Source of the DNA: Dehalococcoidia bacterium
GTDB lineage: Bacteria; Chloroflexota; Dehalococcoidia; UBA3495
NCBI GenBank assembly: GCA_030753265.1
Contig: JASMCQ010000076.1
Location: forward strand, 1-59,541
Length of the DNA stretch: 59,541 nucleotides
Direction: 5' to 3'
Within the stretch, counting starts at the first letter, position 1, and each line of letters opens with the position of its first letter. A program made the translations under genes and the position numbers. Shown piece after piece: positions 1-8,964 of this stretch. The notes under the pieces are model-generated. The model did not search any database and had not been told where the DNA came from. It saw only the letters and a list, made by a program, of their open reading frames with translations.

Positions 1-140
1 TTGGCCTTAATGTTTTCTGACTGGGACACATTTGCTCCTTTCTGGAAGTAATGTACCTTCATTCCAGGAGCTCACGCCACTTCCACTTTCTCGGGTTTTC
101 TTACACCCCAATGTGTCCCATTATCGCTGACGGTCTACAC
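1..140. mobile_element. Probable end of an insertion element (left window edge)
   Basis: Two copies of an inverted motif lie here: TGGGACACATTTG near 22-34 and its near-exact complement CAATGTGTCCCA near 109-120. The prohead protease gene to the right loses family similarity at about position 140, and the sequence then continues outward as TGTAGACCGTC. This looks like the terminal part of an IS that has truncated the phage gene. The style resembles integrase-type (IS481-like) ends, but the family is a guess because no transposase is visible. The element could extend beyond the window. Confidence 0.35.
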
Positions 141-626
141 ATCCTGCTCCAGAAACCGGATTCCCAAGAATGCTCCGGTCTTCTCGTGTCGCCGCTCCTC
201 GTACTGCAGCGGCTTGAACCCCACCGATACCCCGCGCTGGTAGCCGGACCGGTACAGCATCGCCACCTCCTGGGCGAAACGGGCGGGAGCGAATTCCATC
301 CGGGCCAGCAGTAGGTGAGGCTCGGTCCAGGTCTTCACGGCGCGGCCGATGACCGGGCGGGCGTAGTCGTGAGCCCACAAGAAAACCGGGTTGCGCCGGT
401 ACGACTCCAGCCTCCAACCTTCGGCCATGATCACGTCGCCGTGGCGGTCCACCTCGTCGGTGGAGATCACGAAGTTCATGGGCTTCATTTGGCCGGTATC
501 CGCCGGCAGGGGCTCCGTTTCAGTCCGCTTGCGCAAAATGGGCGCGTCGGCTATCCCCTGACGGAAAGCTTCCAGCGCTTCCAGCAGGCGGTCCCGCTCC
601 CAAGCAATCTCTTGCGGATTTCCCAA
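135..626 (-). pseudogene. Phage prohead protease (HK97-type), 3'-truncated
   Basis: The product is a 163-residue protein resembling caudoviral prohead serine proteases, which cleave capsid scaffold during head maturation. Visible family features are the core strand MNFVISTDEVDRHGD (about residues 50-64), the segment NPVFLWAHDY, and AMLYRSGYQRGVSVGF near residue 130. It stops right after FLEQDV, just where the family normally continues with a conserved LLEIS-like strand, so roughly the last quarter is missing. A probable IS end begins at the break. A good Shine-Dalgarno (GGAGGTG) precedes the start. No portal or capsid genes are adjacent, so this is a relic rather than a working prophage. Confidence 0.7.
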
Positions 627-669
627 TGTCGCACCTCCGGGGTTTAAACCGACGGCCGCCAGGGCAACG

Positions 670-702
670 AAAAAGGGACAGACCCGTGTTGGGGTCTGTC
701 CC
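670..702 (-). terminator. Rho-independent terminator or leader hairpin upstream of the protease relic
   Basis: An 11-bp perfect stem (GGGACAGACCC at 675-685 with GGGTCTGTCCC at 692-702) is followed, on the minus strand, by five U residues. It lies between a TTGACA box (784-789, minus strand) and the protease start, so it could be a leader attenuator. It could also end transcription of something not recognised upstream. Confidence 0.6.
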
Positions 703-1057
703 TCTCGGAGGCTGGCCTCATGCCCAGGCCGCTACGGCTTTCTTTGCTTGACGATATTGAGGTTAGAGAAGCGGTTCCCAGCCTGTCAACACGGCCGTGA
801 CACCGTTGCAAGTTGCTCTCAGCACCTGTCCGGCGCCTACTTTAGTGCCACCTATGTGCCCGGTTGTATATGAGGGCGCATCCCGGATGCCCCTGATGCA
901 ACCCGAAGGGGGGGGTGGCAACGCACACCCCATTCCGAGTCACGGCGTCCCGTCGGGAATATCGTTGACCTCAGATTCTCGGTTGTGTTAGCCTATTAAG
1001 TACCAGGCATCATCGAAGCCTGATATTTGTTCAAACTACTAGGAGCGTGGCGATAGC
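703..1057. other. Intergenic region without a recognised gene
   Basis: No convincing coding sequence is present. On the minus strand TTGACA (784-789) followed about 16-17 nt later by a weak -10 could drive the protease relic. On the plus strand a GGAG-type ribosome site (about 1040) precedes the HesB-like gene. Confidence 0.4.
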
Positions 1058-1447
1058 ATGGAAGTTACGACTCTGGCGATAGAGAAGCTCAAAGAAGTCA
1101 TGGTTGAACAAGGAGAGCAGGACGGCTCGCTTCGGGTGATCGCCATGCCCGCGGAAACCGGCGGGGTGCAGTACATGTTGGCCATGGAGAAAGAGAGCCA
1201 GCCTGACGACACCGTGTTCAACCTGGAAGGGCTGAACTTCCTGATGGACTCCGATAGCGCGCCGTTCCTGGAAGAGGCGACCATCGACTACGTGGAGAAC
1301 CTGGGAGGCCAGGTCGGGTTCGTAATCAACAATCCCATGTTTGCCAGCGCCGGGTGTGGCGGCGGCGGCTGCGGGTGCGGCGAGGGTGGCGGTGGTGGCT
1401 GCGGCTGCGGCGCGGGCGGCGGTGGTTGCGCCTGCGGCGGCCACTGA
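1058..1447 (+). CDS. HesB/IscA-like protein with a Cys/Gly-rich tail
   Basis: The product is 129 residues. Residues 1-90 have the length and layout of the HesB/IscA (A-type Fe-S carrier) fold: an N-terminal helix, beta strands, and a segment FLMDSDSAPFLEEATIDYV like the family's LxDxxSxxxLxGxxIDY. Two things are odd. The first conserved Cys of A-type carriers is absent (PAETGGVQY where GGCSG is expected). The usual short C-terminal CGC is expanded into a low-complexity Gly tail with seven cysteines (about residues 97-129). The tail may bind metal or a cluster, but the carrier role is uncertain. A strong terminator follows directly, so the gene is probably monocistronic. Confidence 0.7.
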   Translation: MEVTTLAIEKLKEVMVEQGEQDGSLRVIAMPAETGGVQYMLAMEKESQPDDTVFNLEGLNFLMDSDSAPFLEEATIDYVENLGGQVGFVINNPMFASAGCGGGGCGCGEGGGGGCGCGAGGGGCACGGH

Positions 1448-1477
1448 TCTCACCCGACTCAAAGCAAGAACCCTTGA

Positions 1478-1512
1478 CAGGGGCCTCACGGAAGTGGGGC
1501 TCCTGTTTTTTT
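1478..1512 (+). terminator. Rho-independent terminator
   Basis: CAGGGGCCTCAC pairs with GTGGGGCTCCTG (with G-U pairs) around a GAA loop, followed by a run of eight T. It lies about 30 nt after the HesB-like gene. Confidence 0.85.
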
Positions 1513-1676
1513 CTGCGTTGCGCCAAGAGGGGGCCGCTTCAGTAATAGGGCGTCTGCGCCGAGATACCCCCTCCCCTTGACGCCCTCAATATCGGGAAAC
1601 ATAATGCACCTTTGACGCCCTGCTCTCGCGCCCTGCTTTCCGAGAGCAAACCAGCGCCGTCATTGCGGAGGCTCTC

Positions 1677-3413
1677 ATGGCTCAGTCACCCCACGGTGTT
1701 AGCTTCGACTCCAATCGCCCGGTGGTAATGGGACGCAACGGAATGGTCTGCTCCGGCCACCCTCTGGCCTCCCAGGCGGGCATCACCATGCTGCAACAGG
1801 GCGGGAACGCCGTGGATGCCGCCATCGCCACGGCCGCGGCCCTGACCGTCGTCGAACCCCTGATGTCCGGCCTGGGCGGCGACGGATACATCATGGTCTA
1901 CTGGAAGGAAACCGACCGCCTGGAAGTCTGCAACGCCACCGGCGCCGCCCCCTACGCCGCGACCCGGGAACGCTACGAGCCTCAAGGCATCCCGATGAAA
2001 GGTATCCTCTCTGTTTCGATGCCTGCCTTGCTGGATGGCTGGCTGGAAGCCCACGGGAAATATGGCACTTTGTCTTTGGCCACGGTTCTGGCCCCGGCCA
2101 TCGACCTGGCTGACGCCGGCTTCCCCGTGACCCACGTGCTGGCCAATGCCATCGCCGCCGACCCCTTGCTGTGCCAGTTCCCTACTTCCCAACGGGTCTT
2201 CACCCGCCAGGGGAAGCCCCTGGGTCCCGGTGAGATCCTCTACCAGAAAGACCTGGCCCGAACGTTCCAGGCGGTCATCGAGGGTGGCCGGGACGCGTTC
2301 TACAGTGGTGAGATAGCCCAGGCCATCGTCAAATTCAGCGAGGAGCAAGGAGGGTTGCTGTCCCTGAAAGACTTCGAAGACTGCCGCTCCAACTGGCAGG
2401 AGCCCATATCCACCACCTACCGGGGTTACACCGTCTACGAGGCACCGCCCAACTCCAGCGGCCACGTTTTGCTCCAGGAGCTAAACCTGGTGGAGAAGGC
2501 CGACCTCAAGGCCCTGGGTTGCAACACCGCCGATAGCATTCACTTGATGGTGCAGGCCAAAAAGCTGGCCTTCATCGACCGGGAAGCCTACGTGGCCGAC
2601 CCCGAGTTCGTCGACGTTCCTACGGCGGGCCTCATCTCCAAAGAGTACGCCACGGTCCGGGCCAGGCTGATCGACTCGGCCCGGAACGCCACTGGAGTTC
2701 GCCCCGGAGACCCTTGGCGGCACCAGCGGCGGGGGCCCGGTGGCCAGGAAGCGGGGGCCAACGTTGGGGGTTTACCGGTGGAAGAGGACACGACCTGTTT
2801 CGTGGTGGCGGACCGCTGGGGCAACTCCGTCTGCCTGCTGCAGAGTTTGCAGAGCGCCTGGGGTTCCAGCCTGATCGCGGGGAACACCGGCGTATTGCTC
2901 AACAACCGGATGACTTACTGGCATCTGGACCCCGGCCACGTGGACTGCCTTCAACCGGGCAAGCGGGTGCGTCACACCATGAACCCGGTGATGGTCTTCA
3001 AAGAGGGAGGCCCTTCATCCCAAAGGGGACCTGGCGCGGCCGAGACCCGGCAATTGGTGTTGGTGTGCGGAACGCCGGGCGCCGACACCCAGGTCCAGAC
3101 CAACCTCCAGGTGATAACCCACGTGCTGGACTTCGGCATGACCGTCGCCGAGGCGGTTGAGGCGCCCCGCTGGCGCGACACCCAGAGCCCCACCGAGTCG
3201 AACCTGCCCCATGTCTGCGACGACCTGCTCCACCTGGAGGCCCGCTTCCCTGAACCGGTCCGGACCGGGCTGGAGCGGCGGGGTCACCGGCTAAACGTCA
3301 TCGATCCGTGGGGCGCCTCGGGCAGCGAGATGATGATTCAGGTTAATCCGGAGACCGGAGTACTCCAGGGCGCTGCCGACCCCCGCCGGGACGGCTACGC
3401 CATCGGCTGGTAG
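1677..3413 (+). CDS. Gamma-glutamyltransferase family protein
   Basis: This is a 578-residue Ntn-hydrolase of the gamma-glutamyltranspeptidase family, which cleaves or transfers gamma-glutamyl groups and matures by self-cleavage into two chains. Visible motifs are GGNAVDAA (42-49), SGLGGDG (64-70), the cleavage and nucleophile segment EEDTTCFVVAD with Thr372 as likely catalytic residue, GNTGVLLNNRM, and a late GGxP-like region. Length is normal. No signal peptide is evident, unlike the secreted proteobacterial enzymes, so it may be cytoplasmic. Substrate within the family cannot be told from sequence. The start is chosen as the first ATG at the beginning of the conserved N-terminus; no strong ribosome site is seen. 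Confidence 0.9.
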   Translation: MAQSPHGVSFDSNRPVVMGRNGMVCSGHPLASQAGITMLQQGGNAVDAAIATAAALTVVEPLMSGLGGDGYIMVYWKETDRLEVCNATGAAPYAATRERYEPQGIPMKGILSVSMPALLDGWLEAHGKYGTLSLATVLAPAIDLADAGFPVTHVLANAIAADPLLCQFPTSQRVFTRQGKPLGPGEILYQKDLARTFQAVIEGGRDAFYSGEIAQAIVKFSEEQGGLLSLKDFEDCRSNWQEPISTTYRGYTVYEAPPNSSGHVLLQELNLVEKADLKALGCNTADSIHLMVQAKKLAFIDREAYVADPEFVDVPTAGLISKEYATVRARLIDSARNATGVRPGDPWRHQRRGPGGQEAGANVGGLPVEEDTTCFVVADRWGNSVCLLQSLQSAWGSSLIAGNTGVLLNNRMTYWHLDPGHVDCLQPGKRVRHTMNPVMVFKEGGPSSQRGPGAAETRQLVLVCGTPGADTQVQTNLQVITHVLDFGMTVAEAVEAPRWRDTQSPTESNLPHVCDDLLHLEARFPEPVRTGLERRGHRLNVIDPWGASGSEMMIQVNPETGVLQGAADPRRDGYAIGW

Positions 3414-3660
3414 GTGGGGCGGCGGCACGATGGCGCGCCGGGTTCCAGGGGTACCGGTCCGGAAGACTCCGGTGAGACGGCTCGGGCCGCCCTCACCTGT
3501 CCTTGACTAGACCAACGTCTTGCACTATTCTGCCTTTGCCCCCGGCCAAGGCCTATAGCTTGTGGGCGGAGCCGGGAAAGCTCCCGTTTGCCTAAAAACC
3601 TGTCGAGTGTCACCGGCCAGCCTGCAGACGGGCCGGCAATTGAATGTGAGGAGGCGTGCC

Positions 3661-4020
3661 ATGGCGTTCAAACTCAATCATCTCCACCTGAAAACCCCGG
3701 ACCCGCGGCAGACGGCGCAGTGGTACGTGGACAATCTGGATGCCACCATAGTGTCGGACTCGGCGCCAAACGCCTACCGTCTTGACCTGCATGGGCTCCC
3801 CTTGAACGTTACCGGGTTCATCGATGGGCAGACCCACCAGCAGTTGTACGGCATGGAGCACATTGCCGTCGACACCGACGACATGGATGGAGTGATGGCA
3901 AAGCTGAAGACCGCCGGCGCCCGCCTCGTGGAAGAATTGAAAGGGAGCAGCGGCCGGAGGGTCTGCTTCTTCGAAGGCCCCCAGGGCGTCCTGCTCGAGG
4001 TCATAGAGGTACCGAAATAG
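3661..4020 (+). CDS. VOC (glyoxalase/dioxygenase-fold) protein
   Basis: This 119-residue protein forms a single vicinal-oxygen-chelate module. Candidate metal ligands are the N-terminal His of NHLHLKTPD, the mid-protein MEHIAVD and the C-terminal GVLLEVIE. VOC proteins act as lyases, dioxygenases, isomerases or drug-binding proteins on small hydrophobic substrates, and the substrate here is unknown. The start at 3661 is preferred over longer in-frame starts because GAGGAGG sits 6-8 nt upstream and the fold begins immediately. It is followed by a NIPSNAP-type gene 54 nt downstream, probably co-transcribed. Confidence 0.85.
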   Translation: MAFKLNHLHLKTPDPRQTAQWYVDNLDATIVSDSAPNAYRLDLHGLPLNVTGFIDGQTHQQLYGMEHIAVDTDDMDGVMAKLKTAGARLVEELKGSSGRRVCFFEGPQGVLLEVIEVPK

Positions 4021-4074
4021 CCTTCCCAATCCCCGCCTCCCGATATCCAAACCCGACGCGCGACGGAGTATCCG

Positions 4075-4728
4075 ATGATTTACGAGTTTCGATATTACAC
4101 GGCAGTGCCAGGAAAGCTCCCGGCCATCAACGACCGCTTTGCCAACCATACCATCGGCATTTTCAAGAGTCACGGCATCGGGATCATGGGGTTCTGGACC
4201 GATGAGATCGGCACCAGCAACCTGCTTACCTATGTCTTGACTTTCGATAGCATGGCCGACCGCGAAGAGAAGTGGAACGCCTTCCAGGCCGACCAGGGCT
4301 GGCAGCGCGTTCGGGCCGAGTCGGAGAAGGGAGGCACGCTGGTGGCCGTGGTCCGCAACGCTTTCCTGCGGCCCACCCCCTACTCTCCCCAGCCCAGCCT
4401 CAAGTCCAACATCCAAGAGTTGCGGGTTTACGACACTATGCCCGGCAAGCTGCCCGCCCTCCACGACCGGTTCTCCAACCACACCATTGGACTGTTCGAA
4501 AAGCACGGCATCGAAAACATCGGCTACTGGACCGAGGAAGTGGGGATTAGCAGCCGCCTGGTGTACATGCTGGGCTATCCGAGCCTGGGTGACCGGGAGA
4601 AGAGTTGGGAGGCGTTCCAAGCAGACCCCGAGTGGCAGAGCGCACGGGCCGAGTCGGAAAAGAACGGCCCCCTGGTTCGAGTGAGCCGCCACTCAATCCT
4701 ACGGCCAACCCCTTATTCGCCCAGGTAG
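4075..4728 (+). CDS. NIPSNAP family protein with two domains
   Basis: The 217 residues consist of two tandem copies of a roughly 105-residue NIPSNAP (dimeric alpha-beta barrel) domain. The copies start IYEFRYYTAVPGKLPA and IQELRVYDTMPGKLPA, and both end LRPTPYSP. They share most positions, so this is an internal duplication. Bacterial NIPSNAP proteins are small, cytoplasmic and often near catabolic genes, with no firm biochemical role. The gene follows the VOC gene and precedes an MFS exporter, suggesting work on a small organic compound. Confidence 0.85.
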   Translation: MIYEFRYYTAVPGKLPAINDRFANHTIGIFKSHGIGIMGFWTDEIGTSNLLTYVLTFDSMADREEKWNAFQADQGWQRVRAESEKGGTLVAVVRNAFLRPTPYSPQPSLKSNIQELRVYDTMPGKLPALHDRFSNHTIGLFEKHGIENIGYWTEEVGISSRLVYMLGYPSLGDREKSWEAFQADPEWQSARAESEKNGPLVRVSRHSILRPTPYSPR

Positions 4729-4829
4729 AACCGTGGGCCCGGACTGGCCTGGGGCGGTGCGGTCGCGGGAGATTCAACACCAGGGTACTGCGCCCCGGTG
4801 CTAACCGGATTGAACCGCGCCTCGAGTAA

Positions 4830-6143
4830 ATGGAGGATCGTGGAGCGACAAAGGTGACCAATTTGGCCCAAACGGGCCAGCGGATCAGGTCCCGGTTTCT
4901 GGTTTCGTTGGAGTACTCTGAGTACCGAAAGCTATGGCTGGCCACGCTGTCCTCCCAATCCGCGGTGTGGGCGCTGATCGTCGCGAGGGCCGCCCTGGTC
5001 CTGGAGCTAACCGGCTCGCCGGCCTGGACGGGATACGTTACATTCGCCGCCATGATCCCCTCGATCCTTGTTTCCCCCCTGGCTGGATACCTGTCCGACC
5101 GTTTTGACCGGCGCACCGTCCTGGCATGCGCCTACGGGATCAACCTGGCCCACAGCGTGATTTTGGCGGTCCTGGTGGCTTCCGGCGCCGTCGAAGCGTG
5201 GCACGTGCTGCTGCTGGCGATCCTCAATGGCTCGGCCAGGGCCGCGCAGATGCCATCGGCCCAGGCTCTGCTGGCCAACCTGGTGCCCAAAGCGGGCATC
5301 CTCAACGCCGTTTCTCTCTATCAGGCCACCCAGCAGGGTTCCCGCTTCGTGGGACCCTTCTTGATCCTGGTGGTGCTGTGGATCACGGGGCAGGAGGATT
5401 GGGTGTTCTTCCTCTGCGCCGCCCTTTACTGCAGCGGGCTCTTTTTGATATTGCGGATTCGCACCCGCTCAACGGGTGTAGTTGAGAAAGGAGCGGGCCC
5501 GAGGGTGATCTTGCGCAACGTGACGGCGGGTTTGCAGTTCATGTACCACCACGCGCTAATCGTTTCCATAGTTTTACTGGTCGTGGCCCACTGTGCCATG
5601 ACCATGTCCTTTGAATCCCTGTTCCCGGTGCTTTCGAGAGACAAGCTGGGGATGGAAGACGCCAGCATCATGGGAGGCACCAGCTACTTGATGGTGGGCT
5701 ACGGCGCCACGGCGCTGGTCACCTCATTCGCCCTGGCCGGGGTCCAAAGCGAACGGATCAAAGGCAGAACGTACCTGGTCATGGCGGTCCTGAGCGGCCT
5801 CACTCCCATAGGTCTGGCCTTAGCCCCCAACATGCCGCTGGCGGTCCTCGCGACGGCAGGAATGGGTCTGTCCCAGGGCGGATTCATGACCCTGAGCCAC
5901 GCCATGGTACAGACCATTGCCCCCGATGCGATCCGGGGCCGTTTGCTGGGAGTGTACGGCTGGCACATTCAAGGCTTCATGGCCACCTTCAACCTAGTCA
6001 ACGGCACCCTGGCCGGCTTCACGGGGCTGACCGCCGCCATTGTACTGGGGGCCGGCGGGGTGGGTTTCCTGATAATGTTAACCTTAAGCATGGGGAGGCT
6101 CCCTTTGCGCCAGTTGTACGCAAGGGGAGTACCGGCAACCTAG
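4830..6143 (+). CDS. MFS transporter, EntS-like
   Basis: This is a 12-helix major facilitator permease of 437 residues. The loop after helix 2 shows MFS motif A as GYLSDRFDRR (86-95). The overall pattern, including GSARAAQMPSAQALLANLVP and the late GAGGVG helix, fits the DHA/EntS-like exporter branch. Substrate is unknown; exporters of this branch move drugs or siderophores out of the cell. The annotated ATG has little upstream ribosome site; a GTG at 4854, with GGAG 7-8 nt upstream, would remove eight residues and is a good alternative start. Confidence 0.85.
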   Translation: MEDRGATKVTNLAQTGQRIRSRFLVSLEYSEYRKLWLATLSSQSAVWALIVARAALVLELTGSPAWTGYVTFAAMIPSILVSPLAGYLSDRFDRRTVLACAYGINLAHSVILAVLVASGAVEAWHVLLLAILNGSARAAQMPSAQALLANLVPKAGILNAVSLYQATQQGSRFVGPFLILVVLWITGQEDWVFFLCAALYCSGLFLILRIRTRSTGVVEKGAGPRVILRNVTAGLQFMYHHALIVSIVLLVVAHCAMTMSFESLFPVLSRDKLGMEDASIMGGTSYLMVGYGATALVTSFALAGVQSERIKGRTYLVMAVLSGLTPIGLALAPNMPLAVLATAGMGLSQGGFMTLSHAMVQTIAPDAIRGRLLGVYGWHIQGFMATFNLVNGTLAGFTGLTAAIVLGAGGVGFLIMLTLSMGRLPLRQLYARGVPAT

Positions 6144-6207
6144 GGGCCGTTACACTCGGTGAATCGCGGCCGGGGATCTTTGAGCCGCGAAAGAGGAGCA
6201 ACGCACC

Positions 6208-7371
6208 ATGGATGTGGTCCAGTTGAGGAAGCAAATCCCCGTTTGCCAAGCGATGACCTACATGAACACGGGCTGGTCGGGGCCTTCACCGTTGCCGGTG
6301 GTCGACGCCATCAAAGAGCGCCTGAACCTCGAGATGACCCGGGGTCCCACCAGCCCGGATGTCAACTCGGCCGGGAAGGAGATCCAAGCCCAGGCCAAAG
6401 AAGCGGTCGCCCGGCTCTTGAACGCCACGCCGGAAGAGATCTGCCTGACCAAGAACACCACCGAGGGCCTCAACTTCGTCATAAACGGGCTCCCCTGGCG
6501 GCAGGGAGACGAGATCATCACATGCAGCCTGGAACACAACTCGGTGCTGGTGCCCAGCTACTACCAGCAGCACCGGCATGGGGCCGTGGTCAAGGTACTT
6601 GACTTCGCCCCCAACGAGAGCCAGGATTCGATTCTCGACAAGATAGAGGCAGCGGTCACCGAGCGCACCAAGCTGGTCTTCCTCAGCCATGTGGAGTACT
6701 CGTGCGGCCTGCGGATGCCGGTCAAAGAGATAGGCCGGCTGATTCGGAACCGGGGCGGGCTGATGCTCTTGGACGGCGCCCAAACGGCGGGGCACATCGA
6801 TCTCGACATGCGGGATTTGGGCTGCGATTTCTACTCTATCCCTGGGCAGAAGTGGCTGCTGGGCCCGGAAGGAACCGGGGCGCTATACATCCGGCGGGAG
6901 CTGATTGACCAGGTTGCGCCGGTCAACGTCGCCGGGAGAGCGGCGGTGCGGACCGGAAATCCTTATGACTTTCAGCCCAGCCTATCCACCATGGAGAAGT
7001 TCCAGATAACCTCCACCAGCGCGCCGTTGCAGGCCGGCCTGCTGAGGACCCTCGAGTTTATCCAGGACATAGGAGTCGGGGAGATCGAGAAGCGAAACCT
7101 CGACCTGGCCGGGAGGATGAAACTGGCGTTACGGGAGACGCCGGGGGTGAGGGTTCTTTCACCGCTCGACCGCCAGGGTTCCTCGGGTCTGGTCACTTTC
7201 AACATCGGCGGCGTTAGTCCGGATGAGGTCGTGTCCCGCCTCTGGGAGAAGCATCGCATCCTGCTTCGCACGGTGTCCTTCCCCTCCTGCATCCGGGCCT
7301 CTTTACACTTCTTCAACACCGGAGAGGAGGTGGACCAGGTGGTGGAGGCATTGCGAGGGATCGCGCGCTAG
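6208..7371 (+). CDS. Class V aminotransferase / cysteine-desulfurase-like PLP enzyme
   Basis: This is a 387-residue fold-type I PLP enzyme. The Schiff-base lysine is Lys215 in PGQKWLLGPEGTG, preceded by the cofactor Asp in LLDGAQTAGH. This segment matches the class V family that includes cysteine desulfurases, isopenicillin-N epimerase-like proteins and serine-pyruvate aminotransferases. No clear desulfurase catalytic Cys loop is recognised, so a sulfur-mobilising role is not claimed. GAGGAG lies 9 nt before the ATG. It is followed by convergent phage and regulator debris. Confidence 0.85.
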   Translation: MDVVQLRKQIPVCQAMTYMNTGWSGPSPLPVVDAIKERLNLEMTRGPTSPDVNSAGKEIQAQAKEAVARLLNATPEEICLTKNTTEGLNFVINGLPWRQGDEIITCSLEHNSVLVPSYYQQHRHGAVVKVLDFAPNESQDSILDKIEAAVTERTKLVFLSHVEYSCGLRMPVKEIGRLIRNRGGLMLLDGAQTAGHIDLDMRDLGCDFYSIPGQKWLLGPEGTGALYIRRELIDQVAPVNVAGRAAVRTGNPYDFQPSLSTMEKFQITSTSAPLQAGLLRTLEFIQDIGVGEIEKRNLDLAGRMKLALRETPGVRVLSPLDRQGSSGLVTFNIGGVSPDEVVSRLWEKHRILLRTVSFPSCIRASLHFFNTGEEVDQVVEALRGIAR

Positions 7372-7428
7372 GCCAACACAACCCGCTCAAGCCCGGCTTC
7401 GGGGCAAGACAGGGCGGATCGCCCATCT

Positions 7429-7790
7429 CTACAGAGGTGCTTCTCCTCTAGCCCGGTGTTCCGCCATATAGGCGGCCGCCTGAGACCTCCGAGATACCTC
7501 CAGCTTGCCCAGGATATTGCTGACGTAGTTCTTCACCGTCTTGTCGCTGAGGTTGACCTCCTGGGCAATCTCCCGGTTGGTGCACCCTTCGGTGATCAAC
7601 TTCAGGATGCGCTGCTCCTGAGCGGTTAGCTGAGCCCATCTCTCGTCGACCCATCGGCCTCGCCGGAGTCGCTCCAGCACGCAGGTAGTTACCGCCGGGT
7701 CCAATAGCGATTGCCCCGAGCCCACCCGGCGGATGGCTTCCAGTATCTCCGGGGCGCGGGCCTCTTTTAGGAGATACCCGGACGCGCCGC
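7429..7790 (-). pseudogene. NarL/FixJ-type response regulator, C-terminal fragment
   Basis: From about 7790 down to the stop at 7429 the minus strand encodes the end of a receiver domain (GASGYLLKEARAPEIL) and a complete LuxR-type helix-turn-helix (LTAQEQRILKLITEGCTNREI ... KTVKNYVSNIL). The phosphoacceptor half of the receiver is absent. Upstream the same strand becomes a phage terminase in another reading frame. The fragment still has an internal start at 7725, so an HTH-only protein of about 98 residues could be made, but the regulator as such is broken. Confidence 0.75.
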
Positions 7791-8695
7791 CCCTGACGGC
7801 GCAGAATCACGCTCCGGCCCGAGCCGAAGCGGTCCACGTCCACCGCCAGCACCACTTCTTCCTCTTGGGAGCCGGCGCCTGGGTCCGCGGCATCCAGGTC
7901 CGGACCGTGGGCCGCGGCTTCTATGTCGGAAAGCCGGATCAGTGTGTCCTCGGCCTGGTCGGGGAACTCACCCAGTACCCGGGCGCGGAAGATGGGGTTG
8001 TCCTCTCCCCAGGTCTCCCGGTGCTCCCCTACCCACTTGGCCGACGTGAGCCCGGGAATCACCATCTTGCCTGCCTGAACGTTGGGGCTGTCCAGCGCGG
8101 AGATGGTAATGGTCTTATACAGGTGCCGTTCCTGGTAGAAAGCCCGGCGGAAGGCCCCTGAAACGGTGGTGGGGTTTCCAATGAGAAGGAGCAGGGGATC
8201 AGCCGCGGTCGTTACCGCCTCGATGGCTTCGTGGATCTCGTCGCTGACACCCTCGGCCTCATCCACCACGATCAGCATGTTCGGGCTGTGGAACCCTTGA
8301 AACTGGTCGGCGGTATCGGCGCAAAGGCCCAGGGCGAAACGGTCCTCGGCCAGCTCCCAGCGAGTGTCCAGCATCTTGCCGCCCAGCGTGTCTTTGGCCT
8401 TGCGGTGCAGCCGGCGTATCTGTCGCCACAGGATGTAGCGCACCTGACGAAAAGTCGGGGCGGTGCTGAGCACGATGGCTGGGTCGTGGCAGTGGCGGAA
8501 CCAGAGGACGGCCACCGCGGCGCAGAAGCCCTTACCGAGCCCGTTGCCCGACTTGACCGCCACCCTCCGGTGCTCCGGCAAAGCCGCCAGCACTTCCTCT
8601 TGTTTGCTCCACAGCTCCACCTCGAGAACCTCGCGGGCGAATTCCAGCGGCGTGTACTTCACTTCGGCAGGACCGCCTGCCTTACGTTCAGCCAC
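7788..8695 (-). pseudogene. Phage terminase large subunit, truncated and joined to the NarL fragment
   Basis: About 302 residues resemble the packaging ATPase of tailed phages. They include a Walker A-like SGNGLGKG (49-56, Gly in place of the usual Ser/Thr), Walker B IVVDEAEG (142-149), motif III near LLLLIGNPT, and the first nuclease aspartate in LAVDVDRFGSG (Asp286). Similarity ends at RRQG (about 302). The remaining open frame to 7448 is only the NarL fragment read in the wrong frame. The nuclease domain is therefore lost. The start is GTG, six nt after an upstream zinc-ribbon gene. Confidence 0.75.
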
Positions 8696-8701
8696 TCCCC
8701 G

Positions 8702-8905
8702 TTACTCCCGTATTTGGTGGCCGGAGCGGACCGCCACAGTCCGGGAAGGACCGGATGCCGGACGGGTCTCAGCCGTGGCCGTGGCGTGAGCAGCGGAGGG
8801 GCTGAACAGATAACCGCACTCCTGGCAACGGAAGACATCGTGGTCTGCCGGCCACTTCTTGTCCAGTTGAATCAACCGCGGAGAAAGGCAACGTCGACAG
8901 CGCAA
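8702..8905 (-). CDS. Small zinc-ribbon protein upstream of terminase
   Basis: This 67-residue protein has CRRC at residues 3-6 and CQEC about 24 residues later, a four-Cys zinc ribbon, followed by a disordered Ala/Thr-rich tail. The start is TTG, supported by a very strong Shine-Dalgarno (AGGAGGTGATC) 7 nt upstream. It ends 6 nt before the terminase start, as in a phage packaging operon, so it is probably another phage relic. No specific family is recognised. Confidence 0.6.
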   Translation of the reverse strand: MRCRRCLSPRLIQLDKKWPADHDVFRCQECGYLFSPSAAHATATAETRPASGPSRTVAVRSGHQIRE

Positions 8906-8930
8906 TCCCGATCACCTCCTGGAAATGTGT

Positions 8931-8964
8931 AGGGACGGCCCAACATCTTGTCGGGTCCGTCCCT
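8931..8964 (-). other. Leader hairpin upstream of the zinc-ribbon/terminase relic
   Basis: AGGGACGGCCC (8931-8941) pairs with GGGTCCGTCCCT (8953-8964), with one bulge. It resembles the hairpin at 675-702 before the other phage relic. It has no U-tract. A TTGACA box on the minus strand at 8998-9003 lies just upstream. Confidence 0.45.

Noticed and set aside
797..991. Open frame of 64 codons in the region upstream of the HesB-like gene
   Set aside because: No ribosome site, no family character, and composition like non-coding DNA.
7448..7787. C-terminal 110 residues of the terminase frame
   Set aside because: They are only the NarL fragment translated in the wrong frame (GPRPGDTGSHPPG and similar), with no terminase character.
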